From Gammaproteobacteria bacterium (GTDB lineage: Bacteria > Pseudomonadota > Gammaproteobacteria > Nevskiales > Nevskiaceae), in NCBI GenBank assembly GCA_026398875.1, contig JAPLSB010000019.1:310001-374000 (forward strand): a DNA stretch of 64,000 nt, in the 5' to 3' direction. Shown here piece after piece: positions 9,258 to 16,994 of the stretch. The notes beneath the pieces were generated by a model. That model had not been told where the DNA came from. It saw only the letters and a program-made list of their open reading frames with translations, and made no database searches. Positions within the stretch are counted from its first letter, which is position 1. Each line of letters starts with the position of its first letter. The translations under genes were made by a program, and so were the position numbers.

Positions 9258-9815
9258 ATGTTCACGAACAAGGGGTTCACGCTGCTGGAAATGATGATCG
9301 TGATCGCGATCGCAGCGGTGCTGATGACGCTGGCCGGTCCCGGGCTGCGCAGCTTCCTGCTTGGCGGTTCGCGTGGCGATGCTGCGGCGGCCCTGTATGG
9401 CGCGATGGTGCAGGCACGCGCCGAAGCCATCGCCCGCAATGCCTCGGTGATCGTCTGCCCGCGCAACTACCTGGCCAGCGGCGGCCATGCCCGCTGCGAT
9501 GCCTCGTCAGCCAGCAGCTGGGCCAACGGCTGGGTGATCTACCGCGACAGCGCTGCCGGCAGCAGCGGCAGCAAGCCGGCCGCCGCCGCCGATGTCATCG
9601 CCACCGGCGAGCGGATCGATGGCAGCTTCGTCTGGACCAGCACGCCGGCTCCGGTGGCCCCCGTGCAGTTCGAATCCTCCGGCCGACCGTCCACCAGCAG
9701 TCGCATCACGCTGCGCCTGTGCAAGCGCGCCGACAGCAGCTGGGAAGGGCGCCGGCTGCAGATCGATACCAGTGGCCGGATCCGCCTGGCCGTCGACACC
9801 GGGTGCAGCGCATGA
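9258..9815 (+). CDS. fimT: FimT/GspH-like minor pilin, second cluster
   Basis: This is a 185-residue prepilin with leader MFTNKG, cleavage after Gly6, Phe7 at +1 and Glu11 at +5. The C-terminal domain shows ARAEAIARNASVIVCPRNY and WANGWVIYRD, the GspH/FimT pattern. ATG 9258 gives the leader exactly; the frame is open upstream to 9072 without one. It opens a second fimT-pilV-pilW-pilX-pilY1-pilE set, so this organism has two non-identical minor pilin sets side by side. Sequence outside the leader and helix differs clearly from the first FimT (320-841). Confidence 0.85.
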   Translation: MFTNKGFTLLEMMIVIAIAAVLMTLAGPGLRSFLLGGSRGDAAAALYGAMVQARAEAIARNASVIVCPRNYLASGGHARCDASSASSWANGWVIYRDSAAGSSGSKPAAAADVIATGERIDGSFVWTSTPAPVAPVQFESSGRPSTSSRITLRLCKRADSSWEGRRLQIDTSGRIRLAVDTGCSA

Positions 9816-10471
9816 GCACGCGTCAGGCCGGCTTCACGCTGATCGAAGTGATGATCACCGTGTTCATCGCCGCCGTCGGCCTGCTCAGCGTGGCCGGTCT
9901 GCAGGCGCTGTCGAAGAAGTCCAACTTCGACGCCATCCAGCGCACGCAGGCCGCAGCCCTCGGGCAAGACCTGATCGAACGGATGCGCGCCAATCCCGGC
10001 CGTGGTGCCGACTACCTGACCGATGCCAGCAACGGCATCAGCAGCGCGCGCCTGCCGGCCACCCCCGCGACGGCCTGCACGGTCGGCAGCAGCGGCGGCA
10101 CGCCACGCTGCACGCCGGCCCAGGTGGTCGCCTTCGATCTCTACGAATGGTCGCGAGCGCTGTTCGGCGATGTCGAACGGGTCGGCGACAGTGCCGCCGG
10201 CGGCTTGAGCGAACCGACCGCCTGCATCACCAATGCCCGCGCGCCGTGTGGTGTCTACACGGTGGCGATTGCCTGGCGCGGCATCACGCCGCTGCCACCG
10301 GCCGATCCGGACGACAGCGGCGACCCCGCCAACAATCCCTGCGGCTCCGGCAACAGCGCCTACGACGATCCGTCGACGGCCGGCAGCGATCGCCGCCTGC
10401 GGCGCGTCATCGTGCTGCGCACGGTGATCGACGACCACAGCGGCCAGTGCCCGGCGACGGTGTCGCCATGA
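9812..10471 (+). CDS. pilV: PilV-like minor pilin, second cluster
   Basis: This is a 219-residue prepilin with leader MSTRQAG, Phe8 at +1 and Glu12 at +5, then VMITVFIAAVGLLSVAGLQ. The stretch AAALGQDLIERMRANPGRGADYL is the PilV hallmark after the helix. ATG 9812 overlaps the fimT stop by four bases. It is 46 residues longer than PilV of the first cluster; the additional residues lie in the C-terminal half, which carries Asp/Asn/Gly-rich loops (PADPDDSGDPANNPCGSG). Confidence 0.85.
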   Translation: MSTRQAGFTLIEVMITVFIAAVGLLSVAGLQALSKKSNFDAIQRTQAAALGQDLIERMRANPGRGADYLTDASNGISSARLPATPATACTVGSSGGTPRCTPAQVVAFDLYEWSRALFGDVERVGDSAAGGLSEPTACITNARAPCGVYTVAIAWRGITPLPPADPDDSGDPANNPCGSGNSAYDDPSTAGSDRRLRRVIVLRTVIDDHSGQCPATVSP

Positions 10472-11538
10472 GCCGCAACGCAGCGCAGCGCGGCTTGTCG
10501 CTGATCGAGCTGATGATCGCGATCACGCTCGGCCTGATCGTGCTGGCCGCGGTGCTGGCGGTGTTCAGCCAGAACAGCCGCAGCTTCCGGCAGACCGATG
10601 CCGTGGCGCGCATGCAGGACAGCGCCCGCTTCGCGCTGGACGCGCTGGCTCGCGACATCGCGATGGCCGGCTTCTACGGCGGCATGTACGGCGCCTCGAA
10701 CATCGCAGCGTTCACGACTGCGCCAAGCAATGACTGCGGCAGCGCCGACACCTCGACATCGCCGGCCACGCCGTGGGCGTTCCAGCTGCGCCGCCGCGTG
10801 GAGTTCCGCAACCACAGCGCCACGGTGGCGGTCGGCAGCGCCTTCCCGTGCCTGGGCACCAGCAGCACGCCGGTCGCCGCCAACACCGACATCGTCGCGA
10901 TCCGCCGGGTGGCCGGGCAGTCCACCGCCGAGATCACCACCGGCAGCACGGTCAACCTGCGCGCCAACCAGTTCTACCTGAAGACCAACGGCACGGTCGG
11001 CTCGCTGATCCGCAATGGCAGCAGTGCTGCGTTCACCTTGAGCACCTCGACCGCGGAGCCGCTGCAGGTGCCGATGAGCTTCTGGAAATACGTGCCGCGG
11101 CTGTACTTCATCCGCAGCTACGCCGAAGCCGCCGGCGATGGCATTCCGGCGCTGTGCCGGATGGAACTGCAGCAGACCGCAAGCGCCGCGATGGCCGTGG
11201 AATGTCTTGCCGATGGTGTCGAGAACCTGCAGATCGAATGGGGCCTCGACAGCGACAACGACTGCGTCGTCGACACCTACACATCCAGTCCGGATGCCGA
11301 CGCGCTGGCCCAGACGGCGATCACGGCCCGGGTCTGGATCCTGGTCCGCACCCTCGAAGCGGATGGCGGCTACCGCGATGACAAGACCTTTGAGTTCGGC
11401 GACTTCGAGACCACCACCGCGCTGGCCGATGCCTTTCATCGCCGCGTCTACTCCACCACCGTGCAGCTGCGCAATCCGGTCGGCGATCTGGGGCCGTGCA
11501 CCGGCCCGTCGACGCTGACGCCGGCGGTGAACCCATGA
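10468..11538 (+). CDS. pilW: PilW-like minor pilin, second cluster
   Basis: This is a 356-residue prepilin with leader MSRNAAQRG, Leu10 at +1 and Glu14 at +5, then a helix through LGLIVLAAVLAVFSQN. VARMQDSARFALDALARDIAMAGFYG is the PilW family signature that follows. Near the C-terminus is LADGVENLQIEWGLDSDND, the counterpart of the acidic stretch in the first PilW. ATG 10468 overlaps the pilV stop by four bases; the longer open frame from 9592 lies in another frame of fimT and pilV and is discarded. Confidence 0.87.
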   Translation: MSRNAAQRGLSLIELMIAITLGLIVLAAVLAVFSQNSRSFRQTDAVARMQDSARFALDALARDIAMAGFYGGMYGASNIAAFTTAPSNDCGSADTSTSPATPWAFQLRRRVEFRNHSATVAVGSAFPCLGTSSTPVAANTDIVAIRRVAGQSTAEITTGSTVNLRANQFYLKTNGTVGSLIRNGSSAAFTLSTSTAEPLQVPMSFWKYVPRLYFIRSYAEAAGDGIPALCRMELQQTASAAMAVECLADGVENLQIEWGLDSDNDCVVDTYTSSPDADALAQTAITARVWILVRTLEADGGYRDDKTFEFGDFETTTALADAFHRRVYSTTVQLRNPVGDLGPCTGPSTLTPAVNP

Positions 11539-12068
11539 AGCGCCATCAGCAAGGCGCGGCGCTGGCCACGACGCTGCTGATCCTGACCGTGCTGACCTTG
11601 CTCGGGCTGGCCGCGATGCGCGGCAGCCGGCTGGAGCTGAAGCTGGCGCAGAACGCCGAAAGCCGGGTCAACGCCCGCCAGTCGGCACAGGCGATCGCCG
11701 ATGGCATCACGCAGGTCGAGGCAAGCCTGGCGATCAGCAGCGGGCCGGGCTTCCGCGCCTGCTACCTGCCGCCCAGCGGCAGCGACCAGCCGGACAGCGT
11801 GCCGTTCAGCTGCAGCAGCGCGACCTTGACCGCCCCTGCCGATGACGGCCTGCGGGAGCACACCTACGCGCTGGCACAGCGGGAAACACCGGAATTCCTC
11901 ACCACGGCGACGCTGCGCGGCGCCGGCAACAGCGGCCGCAGCTACGACTACGCACGCTTCACGGTGATCGGCGGCTACGACAACAGCAGCAATGGCTTCG
12001 GCGCCGCCGAAGTCGTGCAAGGCGTGCTCAAGCTGCACGCCAAGAGCGGCGGAGTGACCTACCAGTGA
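11535..12068 (+). CDS. pilX: PilX-like minor pilin, second cluster
   Basis: This is a 177-residue protein with a short basic leader ending in QQG (Gly7), then AALATTLLILTVLTLLGLAAMR. The following LELKLAQNAESRVNARQSAQAIADG is characteristic of PilX. As in the first copy there is no +5 Glu (Thr instead). ATG 11535 overlaps the pilW stop by four bases, and its own TGA overlaps the GTG of pilY1. The role is the same as for the first PilX, presumably specific for the second PilY1. Confidence 0.84.
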   Translation: MKRHQQGAALATTLLILTVLTLLGLAAMRGSRLELKLAQNAESRVNARQSAQAIADGITQVEASLAISSGPGFRACYLPPSGSDQPDSVPFSCSSATLTAPADDGLREHTYALAQRETPEFLTTATLRGAGNSGRSYDYARFTVIGGYDNSSNGFGAAEVVQGVLKLHAKSGGVTYQ

Positions 12069-15000
12069 AACCCATCCGCCGGCTGCTCGCGCCGCTGTTC
12101 CTGATGCTGATGGTCTTGGCTGCCGGCCTGCCGAGCCGGGCCGATGACATCGACCTGTACTCGAACGCGCAGGCCAACACGCTGCGCGCGCCGTACACGG
12201 TGATCGTGCTCGACCTGAACCTGCTCGGCATCTGCAACAGCGTGCTGACCCAGACCAGCAATCCGAACAATCCGGACGCGCCGCAGCTGTGTCTGAACAT
12301 CAGCAACAACATCGTGCTCGGCGACCTGCTGGCCGGCATCACCAGCAACCCGACGCAGCTGCTGACCGATCTGCTGGTCGGCACCAGCGGCACCGACGCC
12401 GGACGCGCGCAGGCGCTGTGCAATTTGTACGGCCTGCTGGGCATCAACTCGCCGGTCGTGCAGCTGCCGGTGCTGGGGCTGGTGCTGCGCCTGCTGCTTG
12501 GCGGCGTCTCGACGCTGACCTGCGGCACGCTCAATTTCCTGCTTGGCATTCCGCTGCTCAGCGCGATCCTGAACCCGCTGCTGACCGGCTTCGTCGGCCA
12601 GCTGGTCAGCGGCCTGATCAGCCCGCTGCTGACCAGCGTGGTCGGCCAGCTTCCGAGCGCCGTGATCGGGCTGCTGAACACCACGTTCAGCGGGGTTTTG
12701 AATCTTGGCCAGGTCAGCCTGCTGTCGCTGCTCGAAGCAATCCTGACCAACCTGATCAATACCAACGTGGCGATCATGGTGTCGCACGCCGATCGTGCGA
12801 CCGCGACCGGCGCGCCCGGCAGCGCCTGCAGCTTTTCCGATACCGCCAGCATTCCCGGCGCGCGACGCACGACCGCCGGCTGCAGCAACGGCGCCTACAT
12901 GCTGGTTGGCTTCACGCCGCTGTTGAACCAGGGTTCGGTCACCAGCCTGGTCGGCCGGGTCGGCAGCTTGCTGACCAACACGCTGAATCCGACCAATCTG
13001 CTGAATTCGATCACGGCGATCCTGAGCACCGCGGTCACCACGCCGACGCAGCTGCTGCCGCCATACCAGGGCAAGGAGGCTTATGCCGAACTGATCCAGT
13101 ACCTCGGTGGCCGCGATGTCTACAACGCACCGCTGGCGCGCTGGGACGGGCTGACCGGCCTGCTGACCCGGGACACGACGATCGAGCTGGCCAGCGGCCT
13201 GTACAGCAAGCCGGCACTGGAATGCCGGACTGCCAACGTGCTGAACGTGATGCTGACCAACAACATCCGCGACAGCGAGTCCGACGCCCTGCTGCGCAGT
13301 CGGCTGTCCGGGCTGCCCGCCAGTGGCGCGATCACGCTAGGCGACGTGGTGCGCCAGACCTCGGCGCCCAATGCGTTCAAGGATCGGGACAACAACGACA
13401 TCAACCTGCGCTCGTTCTTCCTGCTGCAGAACCTGCTGACCAGCACGGCGACGCTGGCCAATACCGGCGCCACGGTGCTTTCGTACGTCGACAGCCTCGG
13501 CTTGCTCGGGCTCGGCCAGAGCCTGGCGCCGCTGCTGAAGCCGACCTTGGTCACCGATGCGTCGCTGGTCACGCCGCGCGTCGCCAGCAGCCCGCAATCG
13601 TCGACCGGACTGCTGGAACCCGCCTACTTCGCGCAGTTCCGGCCGCGCGATGGCGGCAGCCCTAACTGGGACGGCAACATCAAGGTGCTGCGCTTCGCGC
13701 GCGACAGTGCCGGCGTGCAGCGTTATCTCGACAATGCCGGCAATAACGGCATTGCCAGCGATGGCCGCATCGCCAGCACGGCGCTGACCATCGGCACGCG
13801 CGGCGGCGCGCTCGGTGGCGCCGGCGTCGATGGCCGCACCACCACGCTGGGCGGCGTCGGCCAGAACATTCCGGGTTATCGGGTCGGCGGCGGCGGCAAT
13901 CCCGGCCGCATCAACAGCGATGGCGCCCGGCAGATCTTCTACGACGCGCTGAACGGCTCGAACGTGCCGTCGCTGGCGGCACTTGATGCCGACAGCCAGA
14001 CGGTGCGCGACGCACTGAGGACCGATCTCGGCGTCACCGGCAGCACCGCCAGCGACGACACGCTGCGCCGTGCGCTGCTGCTGCATGCGCGCGGCTTCAA
14101 CGTCGGCACGTCGACGGCGCCGGTCGGCACCGGGGCCAGCCTGACCGGCGTGACCGGCCGGCCTTGGCTGCTCGGGGCAGTGCTGCACTCGCAGCCAGTG
14201 GCGGTGAATTACGGTGCCCGCAGCGGCTACAGCAGCAGCAACCCGGATATCCGCCTGCTGTTCGGATCGGCCGATGGCCTGCTGCACTCGGTGAAGAACA
14301 GCGACCTGTCGGAAACCTGGGCGTTCATGCCGCGCGCGACGATGGCCAGCCTGAAGACCTTGCGCGACGACCGCTACGCACAGGCGTTCCCGTACGGTGT
14401 CGACGGCGCGCCGAGCGTGCTGATCATCGATCGCGGCACCAGCACTACGCTGGCCGAAGGCGGCCCCGCCGATGGCGTCATCGACAGCAACAATCCGAAC
14501 GACCGTGCCTACGCTTTCTTCGGCCTGCGTCGCGGCGGCAAGCACCGCTATGCGCTCGACATCACCGATCCCGATCGGCCGCGTCTGATCTGGCGCATCG
14601 GCCCCGATGGTCTCTACAGCGCCAATGCCTCGGTGCCCGGGCTGGTGACCGGCTCGGCCGCGCAGTTCGCCGAGCTGGCGCTGAGCTTCGGCACTCCGAC
14701 GGTCGGCCGGCTGCGCTACAGCACGGCACCGAACACCAACGTCACGCGCCCGGTGCTGCTGTTCGGCGGCGGCTACAACGGCGGCGTGGCCGCCAACGGC
14801 AGCCGGATCGGCAAGGACGCCAACAACAGCCTCGCGGCCACCGCGGCGGCAGCGGTCGGCGTCGACGACAGCGTCGGCAATGCGCTGTACATCGTCGACG
14901 CGGTCACCGGCGAGCTGGTCTGGAAAGCCAACCGCAGCACCACCACCGCCATCGTCGGTTACGACAGCAGCACCCGGCTGTTCCGGCATCCGCTGCTGGC

Positions 15001-15889
15001 CGACAGCATCGCTTCCGACCTGACCGTGCTCGATACCGATGGCGACGGGCTGAGCGATCGTCTGTATGTCGGCGATACCGGCGGCCGTGTCTGGCGTGCC
15101 GATTTCCCCGGGACCGATCGCAGCGCCTGGACGCTGGGACCGATCGCCAACCTCGGCCGCGGCCATCCGGTCGGCAGCGCAGCGGCAGATGCCAGCAACG
15201 CCAACGATCGGCGCTTCTTCCATGCTCCGGATTACGTGCCGGGACGCGATGCCAGCGGCAGCTTCGATGCCGTCGTGGTCGGCTCCGGTGACCGCGAAGA
15301 TCCGTTCAACCGGACCACCGGCAACTGGCTATACACGATCCGGGATCGCGACACGACGTCCGGCAAGACGCTGACCGATACCGGCGTCAACGGCGTGATC
15401 GCCTCGCCTTCCGATACCCGACTGATCCAGCAATCGACACTGGCCGACATCAGCAGCGCCTGTGCAACGGTGAGCAACGCCGCGTGCTCGACGGGTGCTG
15501 CGGCCAGCAGCGGCTGGCGCCTGCAGCTGGCGAACTCCGGCGAGAAGGCGGTCTCGGCGCCGATCACGGTCGGCAACGTGGTCAACCTGTCGAGCTTCGT
15601 GCCACCGGCCGTCGGCGGCAACAGCTGCGTGCCCGACGAAGGCAGCAGCCGCCTGTATGGCGTGCGGCTGCTAGATGGTCGGCCGGCCGTTCAGCAGTAC
15701 ATCAGCGATGGCGACAACGATCTGCGCAGCCGCCGTGCCGCCGCACCCGGCATCGCCGGCGAAGCCAGCGCACTGACACCGCAGCTGACCACGATCAACG
15801 CCGAGACCTTGGGCGCGACGGTTCCGCTGATCTACCGAACCTTCTGGCGCGAGCGGCGCGAAGACGAAGAAAAACCGGTGGCACAATGA
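12065..15889 (+). CDS. pilY1: PilY1-like pilus tip protein, second copy, with hydrophobic insertion
   Basis: This is a 1274-residue secreted protein. The signal peptide is clear: MKPIRRLLAP then a hydrophobic core, cut after Ala26 (SRA-DD). The first strand of the von Willebrand fold (YTVIVLDLN) has Asp50, but Ser positions of the MIDAS are replaced. A Leu/Gly-rich hydrophobic stretch of about 180 residues (53-232) then intervenes before VAIMVSHAD at 236-243. The C-terminal beta-propeller is normal, with LFGSADGLLHSVK at 732-744 and a calcium-loop motif DTDGDGLSD at 990-998 before RLYVGDTGGRVWR. GTG 12065 overlaps the pilX stop (GTGA). Adhesin and pilus regulator are inferred from the family; what the insertion does is unknown. 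Confidence 0.83.
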   Translation: MKPIRRLLAPLFLMLMVLAAGLPSRADDIDLYSNAQANTLRAPYTVIVLDLNLLGICNSVLTQTSNPNNPDAPQLCLNISNNIVLGDLLAGITSNPTQLLTDLLVGTSGTDAGRAQALCNLYGLLGINSPVVQLPVLGLVLRLLLGGVSTLTCGTLNFLLGIPLLSAILNPLLTGFVGQLVSGLISPLLTSVVGQLPSAVIGLLNTTFSGVLNLGQVSLLSLLEAILTNLINTNVAIMVSHADRATATGAPGSACSFSDTASIPGARRTTAGCSNGAYMLVGFTPLLNQGSVTSLVGRVGSLLTNTLNPTNLLNSITAILSTAVTTPTQLLPPYQGKEAYAELIQYLGGRDVYNAPLARWDGLTGLLTRDTTIELASGLYSKPALECRTANVLNVMLTNNIRDSESDALLRSRLSGLPASGAITLGDVVRQTSAPNAFKDRDNNDINLRSFFLLQNLLTSTATLANTGATVLSYVDSLGLLGLGQSLAPLLKPTLVTDASLVTPRVASSPQSSTGLLEPAYFAQFRPRDGGSPNWDGNIKVLRFARDSAGVQRYLDNAGNNGIASDGRIASTALTIGTRGGALGGAGVDGRTTTLGGVGQNIPGYRVGGGGNPGRINSDGARQIFYDALNGSNVPSLAALDADSQTVRDALRTDLGVTGSTASDDTLRRALLLHARGFNVGTSTAPVGTGASLTGVTGRPWLLGAVLHSQPVAVNYGARSGYSSSNPDIRLLFGSADGLLHSVKNSDLSETWAFMPRATMASLKTLRDDRYAQAFPYGVDGAPSVLIIDRGTSTTLAEGGPADGVIDSNNPNDRAYAFFGLRRGGKHRYALDITDPDRPRLIWRIGPDGLYSANASVPGLVTGSAAQFAELALSFGTPTVGRLRYSTAPNTNVTRPVLLFGGGYNGGVAANGSRIGKDANNSLAATAAAAVGVDDSVGNALYIVDAVTGELVWKANRSTTTAIVGYDSSTRLFRHPLLADSIASDLTVLDTDGDGLSDRLYVGDTGGRVWRADFPGTDRSAWTLGPIANLGRGHPVGSAAADASNANDRRFFHAPDYVPGRDASGSFDAVVVGSGDREDPFNRTTGNWLYTIRDRDTTSGKTLTDTGVNGVIASPSDTRLIQQSTLADISSACATVSNAACSTGAAASSGWRLQLANSGEKAVSAPITVGNVVNLSSFVPPAVGGNSCVPDEGSSRLYGVRLLDGRPAVQQYISDGDNDLRSRRAAAPGIAGEASALTPQLTTINAETLGATVPLIYRTFWRERREDEEKPVAQ

Positions 15890-15944
15890 CGACCGCTCCA
15901 GATCTGGCGCTGCCCGCCAGCCGCTTGCCGACGACCCTTACGCC

Positions 15945-16457
15945 ATGAAGCAGTCACGCGGTTTCACGTTGATTGAACTGATGGTGGCCGTGGTGGTGGT
16001 CGCCATCCTTGCGACCTTGAGCCTGCCCTCGTTCCGGCAATACTCGGTCAGGACCAACCGCACCGTCGCCAAGACCGTGCTGAGCCAGATCGCGCAGCAG
16101 CAGGAAACCTGGTTCGGCGACCGCAAGGCCTATGCCTCGCGTCTGAGCCTGCTGGGCTATCCGGCCGATGCGCTGTACATCGACGCATCCGGCGAGATGC
16201 GCTCCGGCACCAGCAGCAGCAGCACCTATCGCATCAGCCTCGCAGCCGTGGGCAGCGGTGATTTCGCGCGCTGTTCGTCAGCCACCGCATCGGCAGAAAC
16301 GGTTCGCCTGGCCTGGGTGCTGCTGGCCGAACCGCAGAATGCGCAGTCCGGCAGTGACTACGCCTGCGGCACGCTGTGCCTGTACTCGACCGGCCAGCGC
16401 GGCGCCACGGCGCCGATCGACGCGGACACGATGTACAAGCAATGCTGGGCGCGCTGA
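15945..16457 (+). CDS. pilE: PilE-like minor pilin, second cluster
   Basis: This is a 170-residue prepilin with leader MKQSRG, Phe7 at +1 and Glu11 at +5, then LMVAVVVVAILATLSLPSF. The stretch NRTVAKTVLSQIAQQQETWFGDRKAYASRLSLLGYP is the standard PilE pattern, with a Cys pair in the C-terminal loop region. It follows pilY1 by 55 bases and has no strong ribosome site. It is the last gene of the pilin block and converges on lspA, 36 bases away. Confidence 0.87.
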   Translation: MKQSRGFTLIELMVAVVVVAILATLSLPSFRQYSVRTNRTVAKTVLSQIAQQQETWFGDRKAYASRLSLLGYPADALYIDASGEMRSGTSSSSTYRISLAAVGSGDFARCSSATASAETVRLAWVLLAEPQNAQSGSDYACGTLCLYSTGQRGATAPIDADTMYKQCWAR

Positions 16458-16493
16458 GCATCCGCACGCCGGCAACACGGGTTTTGGCCTGAA

Positions 16494-16994
16494 TCAGGCC
16501 ACCGGCCGCCGCACCGACTGCAGCACCAGGTCAACGATCATCAGGCCGGCGCCCAGCGTGATCGCCATGTCGGCGACATTGAACGCCGCGAAGTGCCAGT
16601 CGCCGACATAGAACTGGATGAAGTCCAGCACGTAGCCGCGCGCAGCCCGATCGATGGCGTTCCCGAGCGCCCCACCCAGCACGAACACGAACGCCAGCGC
16701 GTTGAGCAACTGCCCGTGGCGGTTGCTGCGCAGCCACCACAGGATGCCGATGCTGACCGCCGTGCTCAGCACGATGAACATCGCCGCCGGCGCGGTATTC
16801 AGCATCGAGAACGCAGCACCGGTGTTGTGCAGCCGCACCAGGTTGAAGTACGGAATCACCGGGATGCTGTCGTACAGCGCCATGATCCGATCGACGAAAT
16901 GCTTGGTCAGCTGATCGATGACGATGACGATCGCCGCGATCCACAGCAGCCGCAGGTTGTCGAACGGCGCCTTCGCAGCTTTGCTCTCAGACAT
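16494..16994 (-). CDS. lspA: lipoprotein signal peptidase (signal peptidase II)
   Basis: This is a 166-residue inner-membrane aspartic protease that removes the signal peptide from diacylglyceryl-modified prolipoproteins. Four membrane segments are visible. The conserved NTGAAFS is at 57-63, and the catalytic aspartates are Asp115 (GNAIDR) and Asp142 (FNVADMA). I start at the ATG on 16994 (MSESKAAKAPF); a longer frame runs to 17168 but lies within ileS. The start overlaps the ileS stop by eight bases, so both are probably translated from one mRNA. The C-terminus ends in RRPVA. The length is typical. Confidence 0.95.
   Translation of the reverse strand: MSESKAAKAPFDNLRLLWIAAIVIVIDQLTKHFVDRIMALYDSIPVIPYFNLVRLHNTGAAFSMLNTAPAAMFIVLSTAVSIGILWWLRSNRHGQLLNALAFVFVLGGALGNAIDRAARGYVLDFIQFYVGDWHFAAFNVADMAITLGAGLMIVDLVLQSVRRPVA

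Noticed and set aside
16486..16500. Palindrome GGCCTGAATCAGGCC at the end of lspA
   Set aside because: It overlaps the coding end of lspA and has no T-tract after it on either strand; likely chance.
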